Positions 46,143 through 57,289 of a stretch of 64,000 nt of DNA are shown here, piece by piece. Position 1 is the first letter of the stretch; each line of letters starts with the position of its first letter. The notes beneath the pieces are model-generated. The model was given only the letters and a program-made list of their open reading frames with translations, was not told the DNA's origin and did no database searches. The translations under genes were made by a program, and so were the position numbers. This DNA comes from Dolomedes plantarius (lineage: Eukaryota; Arthropoda; Arachnida; Araneae; Dolomedidae): positions 159,206,489-159,270,488 of the forward strand of contig OU015499.1 of assembly GCA_907164885.2 (NCBI GenBank), in the 5' to 3' direction.

Positions 46143-46804
46143 TTACATACATGAAAAGGTAGGGTAATGCATTTTTAAATCCCACTGGAAGGAAATCTCT
46201 TCTCTCACACAGTGAGGACGAATGATTTCTCTTCTGTCTGGGTACGAATATTTTTTTACATGATTGAGTTCAGAAAACCTTTTCTTACATTTAGTGCAGA
46301 CCAAAAGTCTTTCCTCCATGGACATCGAGATGCGTTTTAAACTTCCCCTGGAAAGAAAATCCTTTGTCAAATACACTGCATGCGAAATATTTCTCTCCTA
46401 CGTAGTGCGGAGATGTATTTTTAAACAACCTTGCTCATAAAACCTTTTCTCACAGAGTACAGGGGAAAGGTTTCTCTCCTGTGTGGATGCGCAGATGTGT
46501 TCTTAAATGACCCTGTTGAGAATATCTTTTCCCACATACCGTGCAGGTGAAAGCTTTCTCTCCTGTGTGGATGCGGAGATATGTTCTTAAATGACCCCGT
46601 TGAGAAAATCTTTTCTCACATACAGTGCAGGCGAAAGGTTTATCTCTTGTGTGGATGCGGAGATGTGTTTCTAAATTATCCTGTCCTGAAAATCTTTTCT
46701 CACATACCGTGCAGGTGAAAGGTTTCTCTCCAGTTGGTGCAGACATGCGTTCTTAACTCACCCTGTCGAGAAAATCTTTTCTCGCAAACAGTGCTTGCGA
46801 AAGG
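46143..46804 (-). pseudogene. C2H2 zinc-finger copy B, downstream half
   Basis: Continuation of the finger array after the Merlin insertion. A degenerate finger ([17 protein letters not shown]) touches the target duplication. A 2-base loss near 46740 shifts frame. Then three fingers with good zinc ligands, [28 protein letters not shown] (His to Tyr in the ligand helix) and [14 protein letters not shown], with linkers TRDKPF, TGEKAF, TGEKPF. It ends at a stop in CTL (46450) and decays, with finger-like remnants down to 46143, as in copy A. Confidence 0.85.
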
Positions 46805-47219
46805 GGCTCATTTCCAATACACGGTGCCGCGGCTTGGCGATACTTTTTTTAGATTTTTGCCAATTTGGCGATGAAACGCCAAATGTGGTTTGTGTTTGTT
46901 TTATGCTTTTAAGGTAACCATTTGCTCCCGATTTGAATAAGATGGCGATATTTTTTAGATTTTTGCCAAATTTTTAGATTTTTGACGATAAAATGCCAAA
47001 TGTGGTTTCTGTTTGTTAAATGCTTTTAAGCCCGTTTAAGTTTGCTGTATATATCACTTCCTCTTTGAATAATTAATGGCCAATCAGGGCATGTGTTTTA
47101 CCGGTAGACCAGTTTAATCTGGATTTTTAAACCGCGCCTGTTTCAAAGAAATTAATCCGTTGAAAATCCTTTTTGGGATTTGCAGTTCCATCGCTCGGAC
47201 GTACATTTCTTTGCTAGGT

Positions 47220-48212
47220 ATGGCTTCTTTTGTGAATGAGAGAGTGAATTTGGATTTCTTTAGGGATATTCAAAAAGCGGGTAAGAGAACTGTAATTGAA
47301 TATTGTATGTACATTGGGTTAATCGCTAATGTTTATTATTGTCCAAATTGTAATTTACCAATGACTTTAACTGAAAGAAAAGACGTTAATGATGGGTTTT
47401 CTTGGGTTTGTCGTGTTCGGGGTGGTGGGGAGGAACATCACGTTAAAAAATCGATTAGATGTGGTTCCTGGTTCGAAGAGAGTAAATTGGATTTAATTAC
47501 TGTTTTAAAATTAACTTATTTATGGGTAAAAAAAACGCCGTGTTCTTGGATTACAGACGAATTGGGGGTATCCAAAAACACCGTTACCGATTGGATGAAT
47601 TTTTGTAGGGGGGTTTGTGTTGACAGTGTAGTGCGTGAAAGTGTAATAATTGGTGGGCCAGGAATCATCGTCGAAATTGATGAAAGTAAATTTGCGAAAC
47701 GAAAATATAATAGGGGAAAACGCATTAATGGGGAATGGGTTTTTGGGGGTGTTGAGAGAGGGACAAATAAGTGTTTTGTGGAAGTGGTTGAAAACAGGGG
47801 AAAGGTTGTGTTGCTTGAAGTTTTTCGAAAGTATGTGCGTCCGGGAACTACTGTCATCTCTGATTGCTGGAAGGCGTACGATTGCCTTCAGGATGAGGGC
47901 TTCGTGCATCTGAAGGTAAATCATAGTATGACATTTATGGACCCGGACACACGAGCTCATACCAATACGGTCGAGGGGATGTGGAACTGCATCAAGCGTT
48001 CGTTACGTGGCGTTTGGAAAGTTAAGGATCAGTTTGATTCTTATCTTTCCGAATTCATGTGGCGTCGCTTGCATCAGGACAATGTCCCAAAAGTGTACGC
48101 TTCCTTCATTGACTCAGTGAAGGCAGTTTATAGGCCAGCTGAAAAAGATCAGGCCAAAATTAAAATCGAAGCAGCAAAACGGAAACGATTGGATGAATCC
48201 GAAAGTGAATAA
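47220..48212 (+). CDS. Merlin transposase (DDE_Tnp_IS1595 type), intact 330-residue frame
   Basis: Cut-and-paste DDE transposase. ATG at 47220-47222 (MASFVNERVN); the frame is open 20 codons further upstream but without ATG. Domains: N-terminal Zn ribbon with CPNC (residues 41-44) and Cys at 64 and 81; HTH (about 111-125, WITDELGVSKNTVTDW); RNase H-like catalytic core with Asp in VEIDESKF (154), Asp in VISDCWKAYD (215) and Glu in NTVEGMWNCIKR (252), 36 residues between the last two. Basic tail KIKIEAAKRKR. No stop or frameshift over 993 bp in a region where nearly all other transposases are broken, so this copy is young and possibly functional. Length fits the family. Confidence 0.95.
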   Translation: MASFVNERVNLDFFRDIQKAGKRTVIEYCMYIGLIANVYYCPNCNLPMTLTERKDVNDGFSWVCRVRGGGEEHHVKKSIRCGSWFEESKLDLITVLKLTYLWVKKTPCSWITDELGVSKNTVTDWMNFCRGVCVDSVVRESVIIGGPGIIVEIDESKFAKRKYNRGKRINGEWVFGGVERGTNKCFVEVVENRGKVVLLEVFRKYVRPGTTVISDCWKAYDCLQDEGFVHLKVNHSMTFMDPDTRAHTNTVEGMWNCIKRSLRGVWKVKDQFDSYLSEFMWRRLHQDNVPKVYASFIDSVKAVYRPAEKDQAKIKIEAAKRKRLDESESE

Positions 48213-48245
48213 CCGGTAAGTGGTTTTTTTTTTTAAATTTTAACA

Positions 48246-48631
48246 TGAAATAATATAAATGACAACATGCAGAACTTTCATTTTTTTACTTGCTGATATA
48301 TTTAACCAAGATGCATTTTACATTTATTTAAATGAATTATTTGCAATATACTGACTTTTGTAGCGGGGGGTTGGGGGGCGGCATCCCCCCCACACATAAC
48401 AAATTTCTCATTATTTATTGTATTTATGTATTTTTGTGCTTTTTCTGTGGTTGTATAGTTTAAAAAATGCGTATTTTTGGGACTTTTCGGACTTCCCGTT
48501 CCAAAAACACGCGTTCTGCTTGGGCGACAAAAATTTTAAAATAAAATCGACTGCCCTTATTTAATTTATTTTTTTATTTTCTGGATAAATTTTCAATGAA
48601 AGTTCTGCATGTTGTCATTTATATTATTTCA
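48246..48631. repeat. 36-bp perfect inverted arms in the Merlin 3' region
   Basis: TGAAATAATATAAATGACAA (start of the arm, 48246-48281) is perfectly complementary to 48596-48631. The enclosed 314 bp include G/C homopolymers (48364-48392) and are shared with the decayed Merlin copy at 57297-57565. Confidence 0.9.
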
Positions 48632-48636
48632 CTGTA

Positions 48637-48711
48637 TTGGAACCGCCATTTTGGTTCCGTCTCCCATCGCCAAATTGGCGACGGGAGACGGAACAAAGAT
48701 GGCGGTTCCAA
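48637..48711. repeat. 75-bp near-perfect palindrome inside the Merlin right end
   Basis: TTGGAACCGCCATTTTGGTT pairs with the complementary arm ending GGTTCCAA around the centre CGCCAAATTGGCG. Lies just inside the right TIR and may be a transposase-binding or hairpin structure. Confidence 0.85.
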
Positions 48712-48752
48712 TGCAATGAAATACAAGGGGCACCGTATATTGGGAATTAACC

Positions 48753-49817
48753 GCGAAAGGATTCTCTGCTGTGTGGATGCGGAGATGTCTTTTTAAATGA
48801 AACCGTTGAGAAAATCTTTTCTCACATACCGTGCATGCGAAAGGTTTATCTCCTGTGTGGGTGCGGATATGACTTTTTAAACCATTCTGTTGAGCAAATT
48901 TCTTCTCGCATACCGTGCAGGTGAAAGGTTTTTCTCCTGTGTGGATGCGGAGATGTGATCTTAAAGTATTCTGATCAGCAAACGTGCTCTCACATACCGT
49001 GCAGGCGAAAGGTTTCTCTCCTGTGTGGATGCGAAGATGTACTCTTAAATGACCCCGTTGAGAAAATTTTTTCTCACATACAATGCAGGCAAAGGGTTTA
49101 TCTCCTGTGTGGGTGCGAATATGTGTTTTTAAATGACCCTGAACAGCAAATTTCTTCCCACATACCGTGCAGGCGAAAGGTTTTTCTCCTGTGTGGATGC
49201 GGAGATGTGTTCTTAAACTATTCTGATGAGCAAATCTTCTCTCACATACCGTGCAGGCGAAAGGTTTATCTCCTGTGTGGATGGGGATGTGGCTTTTTAA
49301 ATGACGCTGTACAGCAAATTTCTTCCCACATACAGTGCAGGCGAAAGGCATCTCTCGTGTGGGTGCGGAGATGTCTTATTAAATCACTCAGTACATCAAA
49401 TATCCTTTCACATACAGTGCATGCGAAAAGGTTACTGTGTGGGTACAGGAAGTATTATCAGCAATGTGGTAGGAATGATGCGTATTTAAGGAGGCCGACT
49501 GTGAAAATCTTCTATCATATAAATTACTCAAAAATTTCCTCGGTGCGAGAAAGAATCTGTGCACTGCAACTTTTTATATTCAGATTAATTGTACGTCTTA
49601 CATGGAGAGAATTCCTCTTCCGCTTTAGTAGGGTTTGGTTTGTAGGAATGGCTTTCGTTGGAAGACTCTTTTAGACTGGAAATGCACATTTCGATTTCTG
49701 GCATTCCGACGTCACTGTACACGATGATGAGAAAACTAACTGCTAGCAATACGTTGAACTTCGAAACTTGACAGCTCAAACATTCTAGTATCGCATCGTC
49801 CAATCTGTACCGAGCAC
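48753..49817 (-). pseudogene. C2H2 zinc-finger copy B, upstream half
   Basis: Exon begins after a splice acceptor (CTGTCTTTACAG as read on the minus strand, exon base 49817). The first residues (ARYRLDDAI) align with copy A (AWYRFLDAK). An acidic segment with VGMPEIEMC and SLKESSNESHS follows, stop at 49585-49587, then decayed fingers (CTDSFSHRGNF; CERIFDVLSDLIRH in another frame). From 49351 seven intact fingers are open: contact residues VHS, HSR (AHQNSLRTH), VHT, QHV, DTS, QGS and QHK. The array is cut at HTAENPFA by the Merlin 8-bp duplication. Not expressible as one protein now. Confidence 0.88.
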
Positions 49818-49843
49818 CTGTAAAGACAGGAGAAAGAAATTGA

Positions 49844-49845
<2 letters not shown>

Positions 49846-49897
<52 letters not shown>
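49846..49897. repeat. TA microsatellite
   Basis: Pure TA within the upstream intron of zinc-finger copy B; copy A has only ATATAT there. Confidence 0.9.
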
Positions 49898-49900
<3 letters not shown>

Positions 49901-50034
49901 ATTTTGCCAGCCAATATTCCATAAATGAAACATCTTAATTCTGAGAAAAATACCATTCGTATTGCTCTAAAAAATTAAGTCGACGAAAGTTTGGATTGAT
50001 TTTTTAGCATCGAGGTTACGTTAATAAAATTTAT

Positions 50035-51946
50035 AGTGTCTAGGGGAAAATTGTAATTTCGGCTATTTCCAAATTTTCGGCGAACAAAGTACAAAAATTT
50101 ATATAAAATTCAAAATTTATCAAATTTTTTTTATAAATGTGAGTAATTAAAAATCAAAATTTTGTTGGTAGAACATAAGTTATGACAAAAAGGATTAAAT
50201 TTTGTTACTATTAGGCAAGAAATTTGCTTGTTCCAGAAATGGAACATTGGCATGCAAAAGCTAGTTTTTTTAACATGATAAAGTTTAAATGACTACAGTG
50301 CATAGAATAATCATAAAAAGTTGTCGAATTATCGAGAGGTTTTAGTAAGCGTCGACGAAAGATGTATATGACATCGATCTACTTTCGATTCCCCTGCTCC
50401 CCCTGTTTCACAAACATACGTTCTACGACGAATCTGAAGTGAATTAATTATAAGTGCCCCTGAAAACGTGTTTGTTGATAGACGTCGTTTATGACTCAAC
50501 TGGAGAGGCACATATATTGGAAATTAACGTTATACGGAGTTCTTATTCTTTTCCTTTTCTCTGCGAATTTCTTCCGTTAGTAAGGATACGTCACACTGAT
50601 TAGATTCAAAACCATTTCGGACTGTAGAAGAGGCACTTGATTATTTTTTAACATTATGTAATGATTCTGAAAAAGAAGAGTGTATTGATATTTGTCAACT
50701 GTCTCTAGAAGAAAGTGGATGTTTAACAGATGAGAAAGATATAAAGGAGGATATTTGGGGCCTGTTCTGCCAGTAGATGATTGTGGTCAAGTCGAAATAA
50801 CTAGAAAAATAGATGTTAATGGAATATCTAATGAAGGCGGATTTGATCCTGGCGTACCTTCAACTTCAAAGGGAAGACCGAATTTGAAGCGAAAACTAAA
50901 GTCAAAAGAGAAAAAATATCCACCATTGCTGGGGAAAAATGAAAGTTTTAAAAAAATCCTAAAAACTGATAACATTGAGAATATTTCTGAAATGATTCCT
51001 AAGTTGGTTACCTTATCTCCAGATGAAATATTTCACAAGTTCAGACCAATAGAATATCGATTCCATTTATCAAATATCTTGGACCCTCTTGGATCTGGAG
51101 TTATGTGAGTGCGTCTATCCAGTGTTGAAAATACGGAAAAGCATGAAATTTTCTTTGACAACTCTTTCTCATTACATAATCTCTTCACGTAGTTGTCTGA
51201 AAAAGGTTTCAAAGGAACTGGCACGATACCGGAATTTCGGACAGGAATATATCCTCCCAGATCACCAAATAAAGCCTCAAAATGGCAAAGAGGAAATGTT
51301 TAGTACTGAAGTGACGGTCAGTATTTCATTTCCTGCTGAAAAGACAGTACTGTTGCAACTATAGCACGCAATTATTCGACACATGAGCCTATCAGTAAAA
51401 CCAAGCGATTCTGTCCAGCACAAAAAAAGAGAACTGATGTTTCTCAGCCACATCTGATAAAAACGTATAGTGGGGGAAGGGAGGTGTGGATTTGCCAGAC
51501 AGATTTCTTGGATCATATTGACATTATGTTTAGAAGCAAAAAATTGTATTGAAATCTGATTAACAATGCTCTAAACATGGCTGTCACTGATGGATAAATT
51601 TTGCATTTACATTTGCACAAAGGTACAACAGCAGAGCAATCATATGTCAATTTTCGGAGAAAAGTAACTTTGTGTTACCTGAATGACGTTTAGAAATTTA
51701 CTTACAACTACTAAAACATTATGCACAGAAACTGAGATTTGTATTTAACTGTCGTTAATCATATCTTATAAAACAATGTGAAAAAACTAAGTGTTTCCCG
51801 CCAATGTTCCATTTCTGGAACATGGTATAAATCATATACAATTATTTTAACTTATTCATAGTTCTTATGTTTGAGATTTAATGTGATTTTTATCAGTAAA
51901 TAGTTTGTGCTATCGTTCGATCATAGTGCGGCGTGTAAAAGGTTAA
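50035..51946 (+). mobile_element. piggyBac-like element, internally deleted
   Basis: Right end GTGTAAAAGG followed by TTAA (51943-51946), the usual piggyBac terminus and target. The left end is uncertain (a TTAA occurs at 50031-50034 but lacks the CC/GG signature). A perfect 23-bp subterminal inverted repeat is present (50229-50251 and 51800-51822, core TTCCAGAAATGGAA). Duplication copy A lacks this element at the matching intron position (about 23358-23375). Confidence 0.75.
50612..51590 (+). pseudogene. piggyBac transposase (DDE_Tnp_1_7) pseudogene
   Basis: N-terminal block KPFRTVEEALDYFLTLCND (50612) and SLEESGCLTDEKDI (50700) precede 50755-51108 (PVDDCGQVEI; SPDEIFHKF). From about 51140 the catalytic C-terminal region appears without the middle: FFDNSFSLHNLF, LSEKGFKGTGTI, a KDSTVATIARNYSTHEP block and the GGREGVDLPDRF motif near the normally conserved GVDxxDQ. 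The centre of the transposase is deleted and stops are frequent. Confidence 0.75.
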
Positions 51947-54150
51947 CACTGTACCATACATCTTTTGTCGTATTTTTCACGTGAAATTGATAGCAATATA
52001 TAAAAGTTTGTGCTAAGAAATGATATACCTATAAACTAAGATGTTCTAAATTATGTTAAAAGTCTAATTAAATTACTGATCATTTTATATTTATTGTAAT
52101 TAGGGCACCAGGTTCCTTAGCCATCGTCATTATTTTGCCCTGGTAGATCATAATGACGTGCTGAGATTTGATATATTTCGGTTTGTAGGACTCTCTACAA
52201 AAATAATGGTATCGGCCCGATAAATAATAGATAAGCAAAATTAATATTTTTGCCGCTTATATTTATTTTAGTTGTCTGGAAGTCATAATAATTTCATCGT
52301 TAATTATTACATTTAATGCTCCGAGAAATTCCAGGGATAAACATTTGAAGAAACACGTTGGTTGCCAACAGATAAAAAAGTTTATAAATCTAATAAAATA
52401 AGTAAAATTATTACAGGAAATAACAAAGAATACGTGGCTTTAGGGTTTATTTAGGCATATTTCTTTCGATTGTAGATTCGTGGCTATAGATATTTTTCAC
52501 CACACTATTTCCACATATTAATCTGTGTGTTGTGTATATAATACATTAGAATTTACAACAGTATATATTTTTCAAATTTCTTTCCGTTTATTTACTGTAT
52601 AATAATGGTTTTCTCCGATTCTTCACATAATGTGAATTAAACATTTCAAAACAGTTATCTGTGGTCCTCTTGTAGTCAATGAGATACACGTCAGGAATAC
52701 ATGGCTGATAAGGTCTTTTCCAGACCAACAGCTTTTAAATATTGAATTACGAGATCGTAAACACGGAATAAAAATTCTAAACAAATAAATCCACACAGTT
52801 TCGATGTGATACTTCTTAAAAATTGCTTGTGAGAACAGTTTTATATTTTCACAGAAATATTAATTCAGAACTGCTTAAAGAAGTTTTACCCCTGTCAGTT
52901 CTTCCGCAATTTATTTTTGTAATTTTTTTTCTACTCTCCGGGTTGTAAATAAAATATGCCGAATGAATGTCGGGTGTGACTTGAATTTCAACCTGTCACA
53001 TACTGATTGGACACAGGTCGGAATTATAGTAAAGAAACAATTTCACAGCGGTCACAGGGAAAAAAAAATTACGTAAACACACTTCAGTAGAAAAATAATT
53101 ACATTACATATCTGTCTAACTAAAATTTCGGCTGAAGTACGATACTCGTACCAATGTGTGAAGTGTGGCAATAAAAATTTCATCGCGGTGACCTCAGACT
53201 TCAAGGTAACCGTACTCGCTTATTTCATGACGCGCGGGAGGGTGTTTGTTTATGAATGGAATTTTTTCGTACCGAAATGTCTTTACCGCTTTGAAGTAAA
53301 TGATTAATGCATTGATACATATTGCTTTACCGCATTATTTGTACATTTGAAAGATCTTTTCCCCATTGAAATTTTTTTTCCGAATAAAAAAAAGTTTTCA
53401 AGTGGGAGTGCTGGATGTTTTCTGCTAATTTAAAGTGTCAGATAATCAAAGAAATTTTTGAACAAAATTGGTATTTTTTTTATTATTTCTATATTTCAAA
53501 AATATCGGTATATGATATTTTGCTGATATTTCACATTTTATATTATCAATTTTTTTTTAATTTATCATTTTTTTCGAGTTCAATTTATGTAAGGATTTTT
53601 AACTAAAGTTCAATTTTTCTAAAAAACTATGTTTTTGGATTTTGGCATTTCTATAAAACGTTGAAAACAATTTTATATATCCTGATTCCGTCTTCCTCAT
53701 TTGTCATGAATTTTTAAAACTTTCTCTTTCTTGAGGGATGGATATTCAATGGTTACGCAAGCTTTTGTATTAATTTTTATTCTTATAAATGTTCATTTAT
53801 GCATTTCCATGGATAAAATTCTTTATTTTCTATTGTATTCACAGTGGATGTTGGGTCAAAGAGTCCTTAACAAAGTCTATGACTAAAGAGTAATGCTAGC
53901 AATTTATGACATTCTTTGAGATTGGGTGATAAGAACCGTAAACATTTTTCCAATTCTGAATTGCATACATACACTAAGTCAGCTATGTAAGCACAAAGGG
54001 GGGCTTATTACTACGTAATAAATGTACAAGAAATAAATGATCTATTTTTGTAAAAATGTACTATAAAAATTATCTATACCTATAAAAATATACACTGGGA
54101 CCAAAAATGTGAATTGACTTATATTATCTTTTAAATACTCTCCAAACTTG

Positions 54151-56330
54151 TTGTTGATAATAAAATAGTTTTACTATAAATCTAAAAAAGCTAAGAGATA
54201 AAATTAAAAACTAAGAATAATTAGAATTAGATTCATTACCTTGAATTACCTTTCTACTGGATAATAAAATAAATAAAATGATAGTGTGATTAAGAGAATA
54301 TTGAAAAACCAATTTGTTCTTACAGTATAATGTAATATCATAACATTCTTCATTTTTTGTATCAAGTCAAATGATTTCCTAATAGACTGGAAATATCTAG
54401 GTCAGAACTCTACAATACAGTTCAGTGCTACATGAAATCAGATGAAGATTAAGCTATGCCTATTACAGCACTTCTTAGTTAGAGAAAATCGCACCATCCT
54501 CCTCATCAACAATGAGATAAAAAAAGCAATAAATCATTTTTCGTGATAGACTACGAAATATTTTATTCTTCAGTCATAAATGTCATATGCTCTGAGAGAA
54601 AGTGTAAAAGTATAATACCATATTTAACGAAACAGTGATTAAAGAAACATATATATACATAGTATACAAAACAGTGATTAAAGAAATTGTTATTTTCAAT
54701 TGTTATTGTTACTTTCAAAATAAATTGTACGCCAAAATTAATTTATATAAATCTCATTCGAGTACTAAATATTTACAGACTGGTATAAGGCAGTCAACAA
54801 TAATAGATTGTTGAGCTTATACCAGAATGCAAAAAATCAGAAAACTCAAATTATCTGGGGTATAGGGTTTGGATTAGGAGCATTTGGATCTTTAAAACTC
54901 ATTTCTTGAGGTAGAGAGTTACAATCTATAACATTTATGATTGGATTACAGAGTAGAAGAGAGAGAGGATTTAAAGTAATTTTATTCAAATTTCATTAAC
55001 TTTGTCTACAAACTTCATGTCTGAAGATTTACATGTCTAAATCAAGATAAGAGATTTTGGCAACTAGTCAAGTGTTCTCTTTATAAAATTTTAAGAAGTC
55101 TGTGAAACCAAACTCATAACAGTCCACCACAGAATTAAAAAGATATGAGTAATCATAAGACAGCCTTAGGAATACTATGCATAAAAGGACAGAAAATTTG
55201 TAAAGAAATAATTATCTAATTAATTCAAATTATCCAATTAATTAAGGCAAGGCTGCTTTTATCCAATTGGACTCGGATTAGACGTAACTAGACCCGAGCT
55301 AGCACAGAGCCAAACACGAAGATATATTTAAAATATGTTTGAAACGAAGTACTGTGATCATTTAGAAACCTTCTGTAATGCGTGATAGAAGATAGCTACT
55401 CAGGTTTCAAACAAGTCTTAGTTGGAGCCACGGAGCTTGCGACTTATTTAGGAGTCACTCGTGAATTTCGAGGAACACATTTACAAAAATGAAAAATTAT
55501 ATTCAGTTATGAGTATGTGGATGAACCAATACATAATTGGAAAGAAATGTTTGAGGTGCATTGTTTTTAACAAATACCGTAGAAAGCTAGACAGGCTAGG
55601 GACGTTTATTCCAGACAATTCCGCAGAACAAACATCAAAAATATGCATTGGAATTACAAATTCTTTTGACAGATGGAAAAATAATTCAGAATAATGACCA
55701 AAAGATGTCTATAAAAGATGTAGATATAGAAGAAATGGAAGTATTAAAACCTATTGTTTCGGGAACCCTATAAATATTTTGTTACAAATAAGAGCCACTG
55801 GCTTTTGAAATGTATATATATATATATCTTTAAGGATATTTCTAAACATTCATATAACTATAGAATTGGGAAAACTAAGCTTTTCTACATAAATATCAAT
55901 TAAAACATACCTGAGGTCAACAATATCGCAGGAGAGACTCAACAGCCTTGCAATACTGTCTATAGAGCATGTAGAAACTAGGAAATAAAAATTAAGTCAA
56001 TTTGTAAATGATCTTGCGAATAAAAAATCTAGCAAAATTTGATTGTAAATAATTTTGATCTGTGAATAAAATATAGGGAAGAGTTGGACAGATTTCACAA
56101 TTTTTTTTTTTACTTCACTAGTTTAGACTTACCAAGAGTGCAGATTATAAAAATCTAATAGTATGTTCTTTCAGCTATCTTAAATAAACATGAAAACAGC
56201 AAAATACAAACAACTTGCTTTTATTTGCATATTTAAAAATTGTAACATTTTTGTCCCATACCTCCCTTACATGAGGGAGGTATGGGAAGAGGTTTAAAAC
56301 ATTAAAATTATCGAATATTGTACTTTGATA
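54151..56330. other. AT-rich non-coding stretch
   Basis: No recognised gene. An open frame at 55461-55694 (77 codons) has mixed composition (WMNQYIIGKKCLRCIVFNKY) but matches nothing I know. The TAC/TA run at 55813-55828 is simple repeat. Confidence 0.45.
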
Positions 56331-57086
56331 AGTCAAAATTGAAAGAAAAGTAGGACTGGGCACGGCTGGTACCACCAATTATTTGTGGTTGAGCGGTTTC
56401 ATTATGATTTCATTTTTCTCAACTACACTGAAGTCAGTTTCATGTGGAAAGTGAAATTTTTCTTTTTCATTCTTTCTCATAAACTGAATATGATAAGACT
56501 CCATATCACCGTCTATATCTTAATTCTGCCAACGTAATAAACAATTGTCTTCTAGGTTAAAATTTAACAAGCACAAAGTCATTCACTCCTATTTTTGGAT
56601 CCTCAGTCAACCAATTAATTTCTTGAACAATTTCACTATCATTATGAGTACTATGCAAATCAAAAGACTCTTCATCAGTAGAATCATGCAAGGATATTTT
56701 TACACCAATAGACTCATTAGATAATAATTCATTCACATTTTTCTGTTTTTTCCTTAACTTGGGAGATGTTATTTTTTTCTTAATCTCTTCTGGTTTTTGT
56801 CAGCTGCTAATCTTTCAATTTCTTCTTTTTCTGGTGTGTCAATAATGATCCTTGATCGTCCCTTTTTTCTGCCTTTCTTTATTAATTTCCGTGGTGATGC
56901 TTTAGGATATGGGCATATATCAGAAGGACTCAAAGGTAAGTGTTGAGAAGATGGTTGTATACATTGTGAAGTAGAACTACTACCAGCCAACTCAGTTGAT
57001 ATGCATTCTGCTGTTGAGTAGCACATTCCCTCGTTATCCGGCACAGGACGGTCTGTAGCATATGATGTTAAAAATTCCAATGACAT
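56290..57086 (-). pseudogene. Tigger/jerky-type transposase, C-terminal region
   Basis: Minus frame 56769-57086 contains ICPYPKASPRKLIKKGRKKG and RIIIDTPEKEEIE, the basic PRK/GRKKGR segment that follows the DDE domain in Tigger/jerky-like proteins. Downstream, in broken frames, come VNDFVLVKF (about 56590), a KNEKEKFHF-type block, and NFDLSKYNIR (about 56320), the usual C-terminal motifs. The DDE domain itself was not found to the right; perhaps a single 3' exon or fragment. It lacks an obvious terminal repeat. Confidence 0.65.
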
Positions 57087-57289
57087 TTAAAATTACCTTC
57101 AGATAACAAATTATCACTTCAGTGAATGAAAAATCTTTTGAATTATTTCTAAAACAATTCTACTTTCTTTTTTTTCAGGGAAATACAATCAGGAAGATCA
57201 GAGCTTACCCTTGGTTATTCATTTCTTGATAATTACTTTTATAAATTGATTTTTATACTTTACAAATATCTTAAAGGAACTAGCCTGAT

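Larger units (their letters stand above)
46805..48752 (+). mobile_element. Merlin transposon, structurally complete
   Basis: 24-bp TIRs: left GGCTCATTTCCAATACACGG (then TGCC), right read inwards GGTTAATTCCCAATATACGG (then TGCC). Flanked by an exact 8-bp duplication, GCGAAAGG (46797-46804 and 48753-48760). TIRs starting GG, 8-9 bp duplications and an IS1016/IS1595-type transposase define Merlin. The left subterminal region contains an approximately 109-bp tandem duplication (about 46833-47040) with GGCGATA, AGATTTTTGCCAA and GCCAAATGTGGTTT blocks; the right subterminal region is rich in inverted repeats. The host zinc-finger frame resumes on removal of the element and one duplication copy. Confidence 0.95.
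45250..54150 (-). repeat. Inverted segmental duplication, copy B (zinc-finger locus)
   Basis: Partner of 21370-25960, opposite orientation, longer because of a Merlin element (46805-48752), a piggyBac relative (about 50035-51942) and other indels. The order of all shared blocks is preserved. Distal block 53575-54150 pairs with 21370-21850. The stretch 52700-53570 has no gene and no recognised partner in copy A. Confidence 0.85.

Noticed and set aside
47516..47960. Minus-strand frames of 113 and 146 codons
   Set aside because: Antisense of the Merlin transposase.
48955..49674. 239-codon plus-strand frame with repeated CSHIPCRRK words
   Set aside because: Antisense of zinc-finger copy B.
53415..53606. 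63-codon frame in duplication B
   Set aside because: Phe/Ile/Tyr-rich low-complexity translation; not open in copy A.
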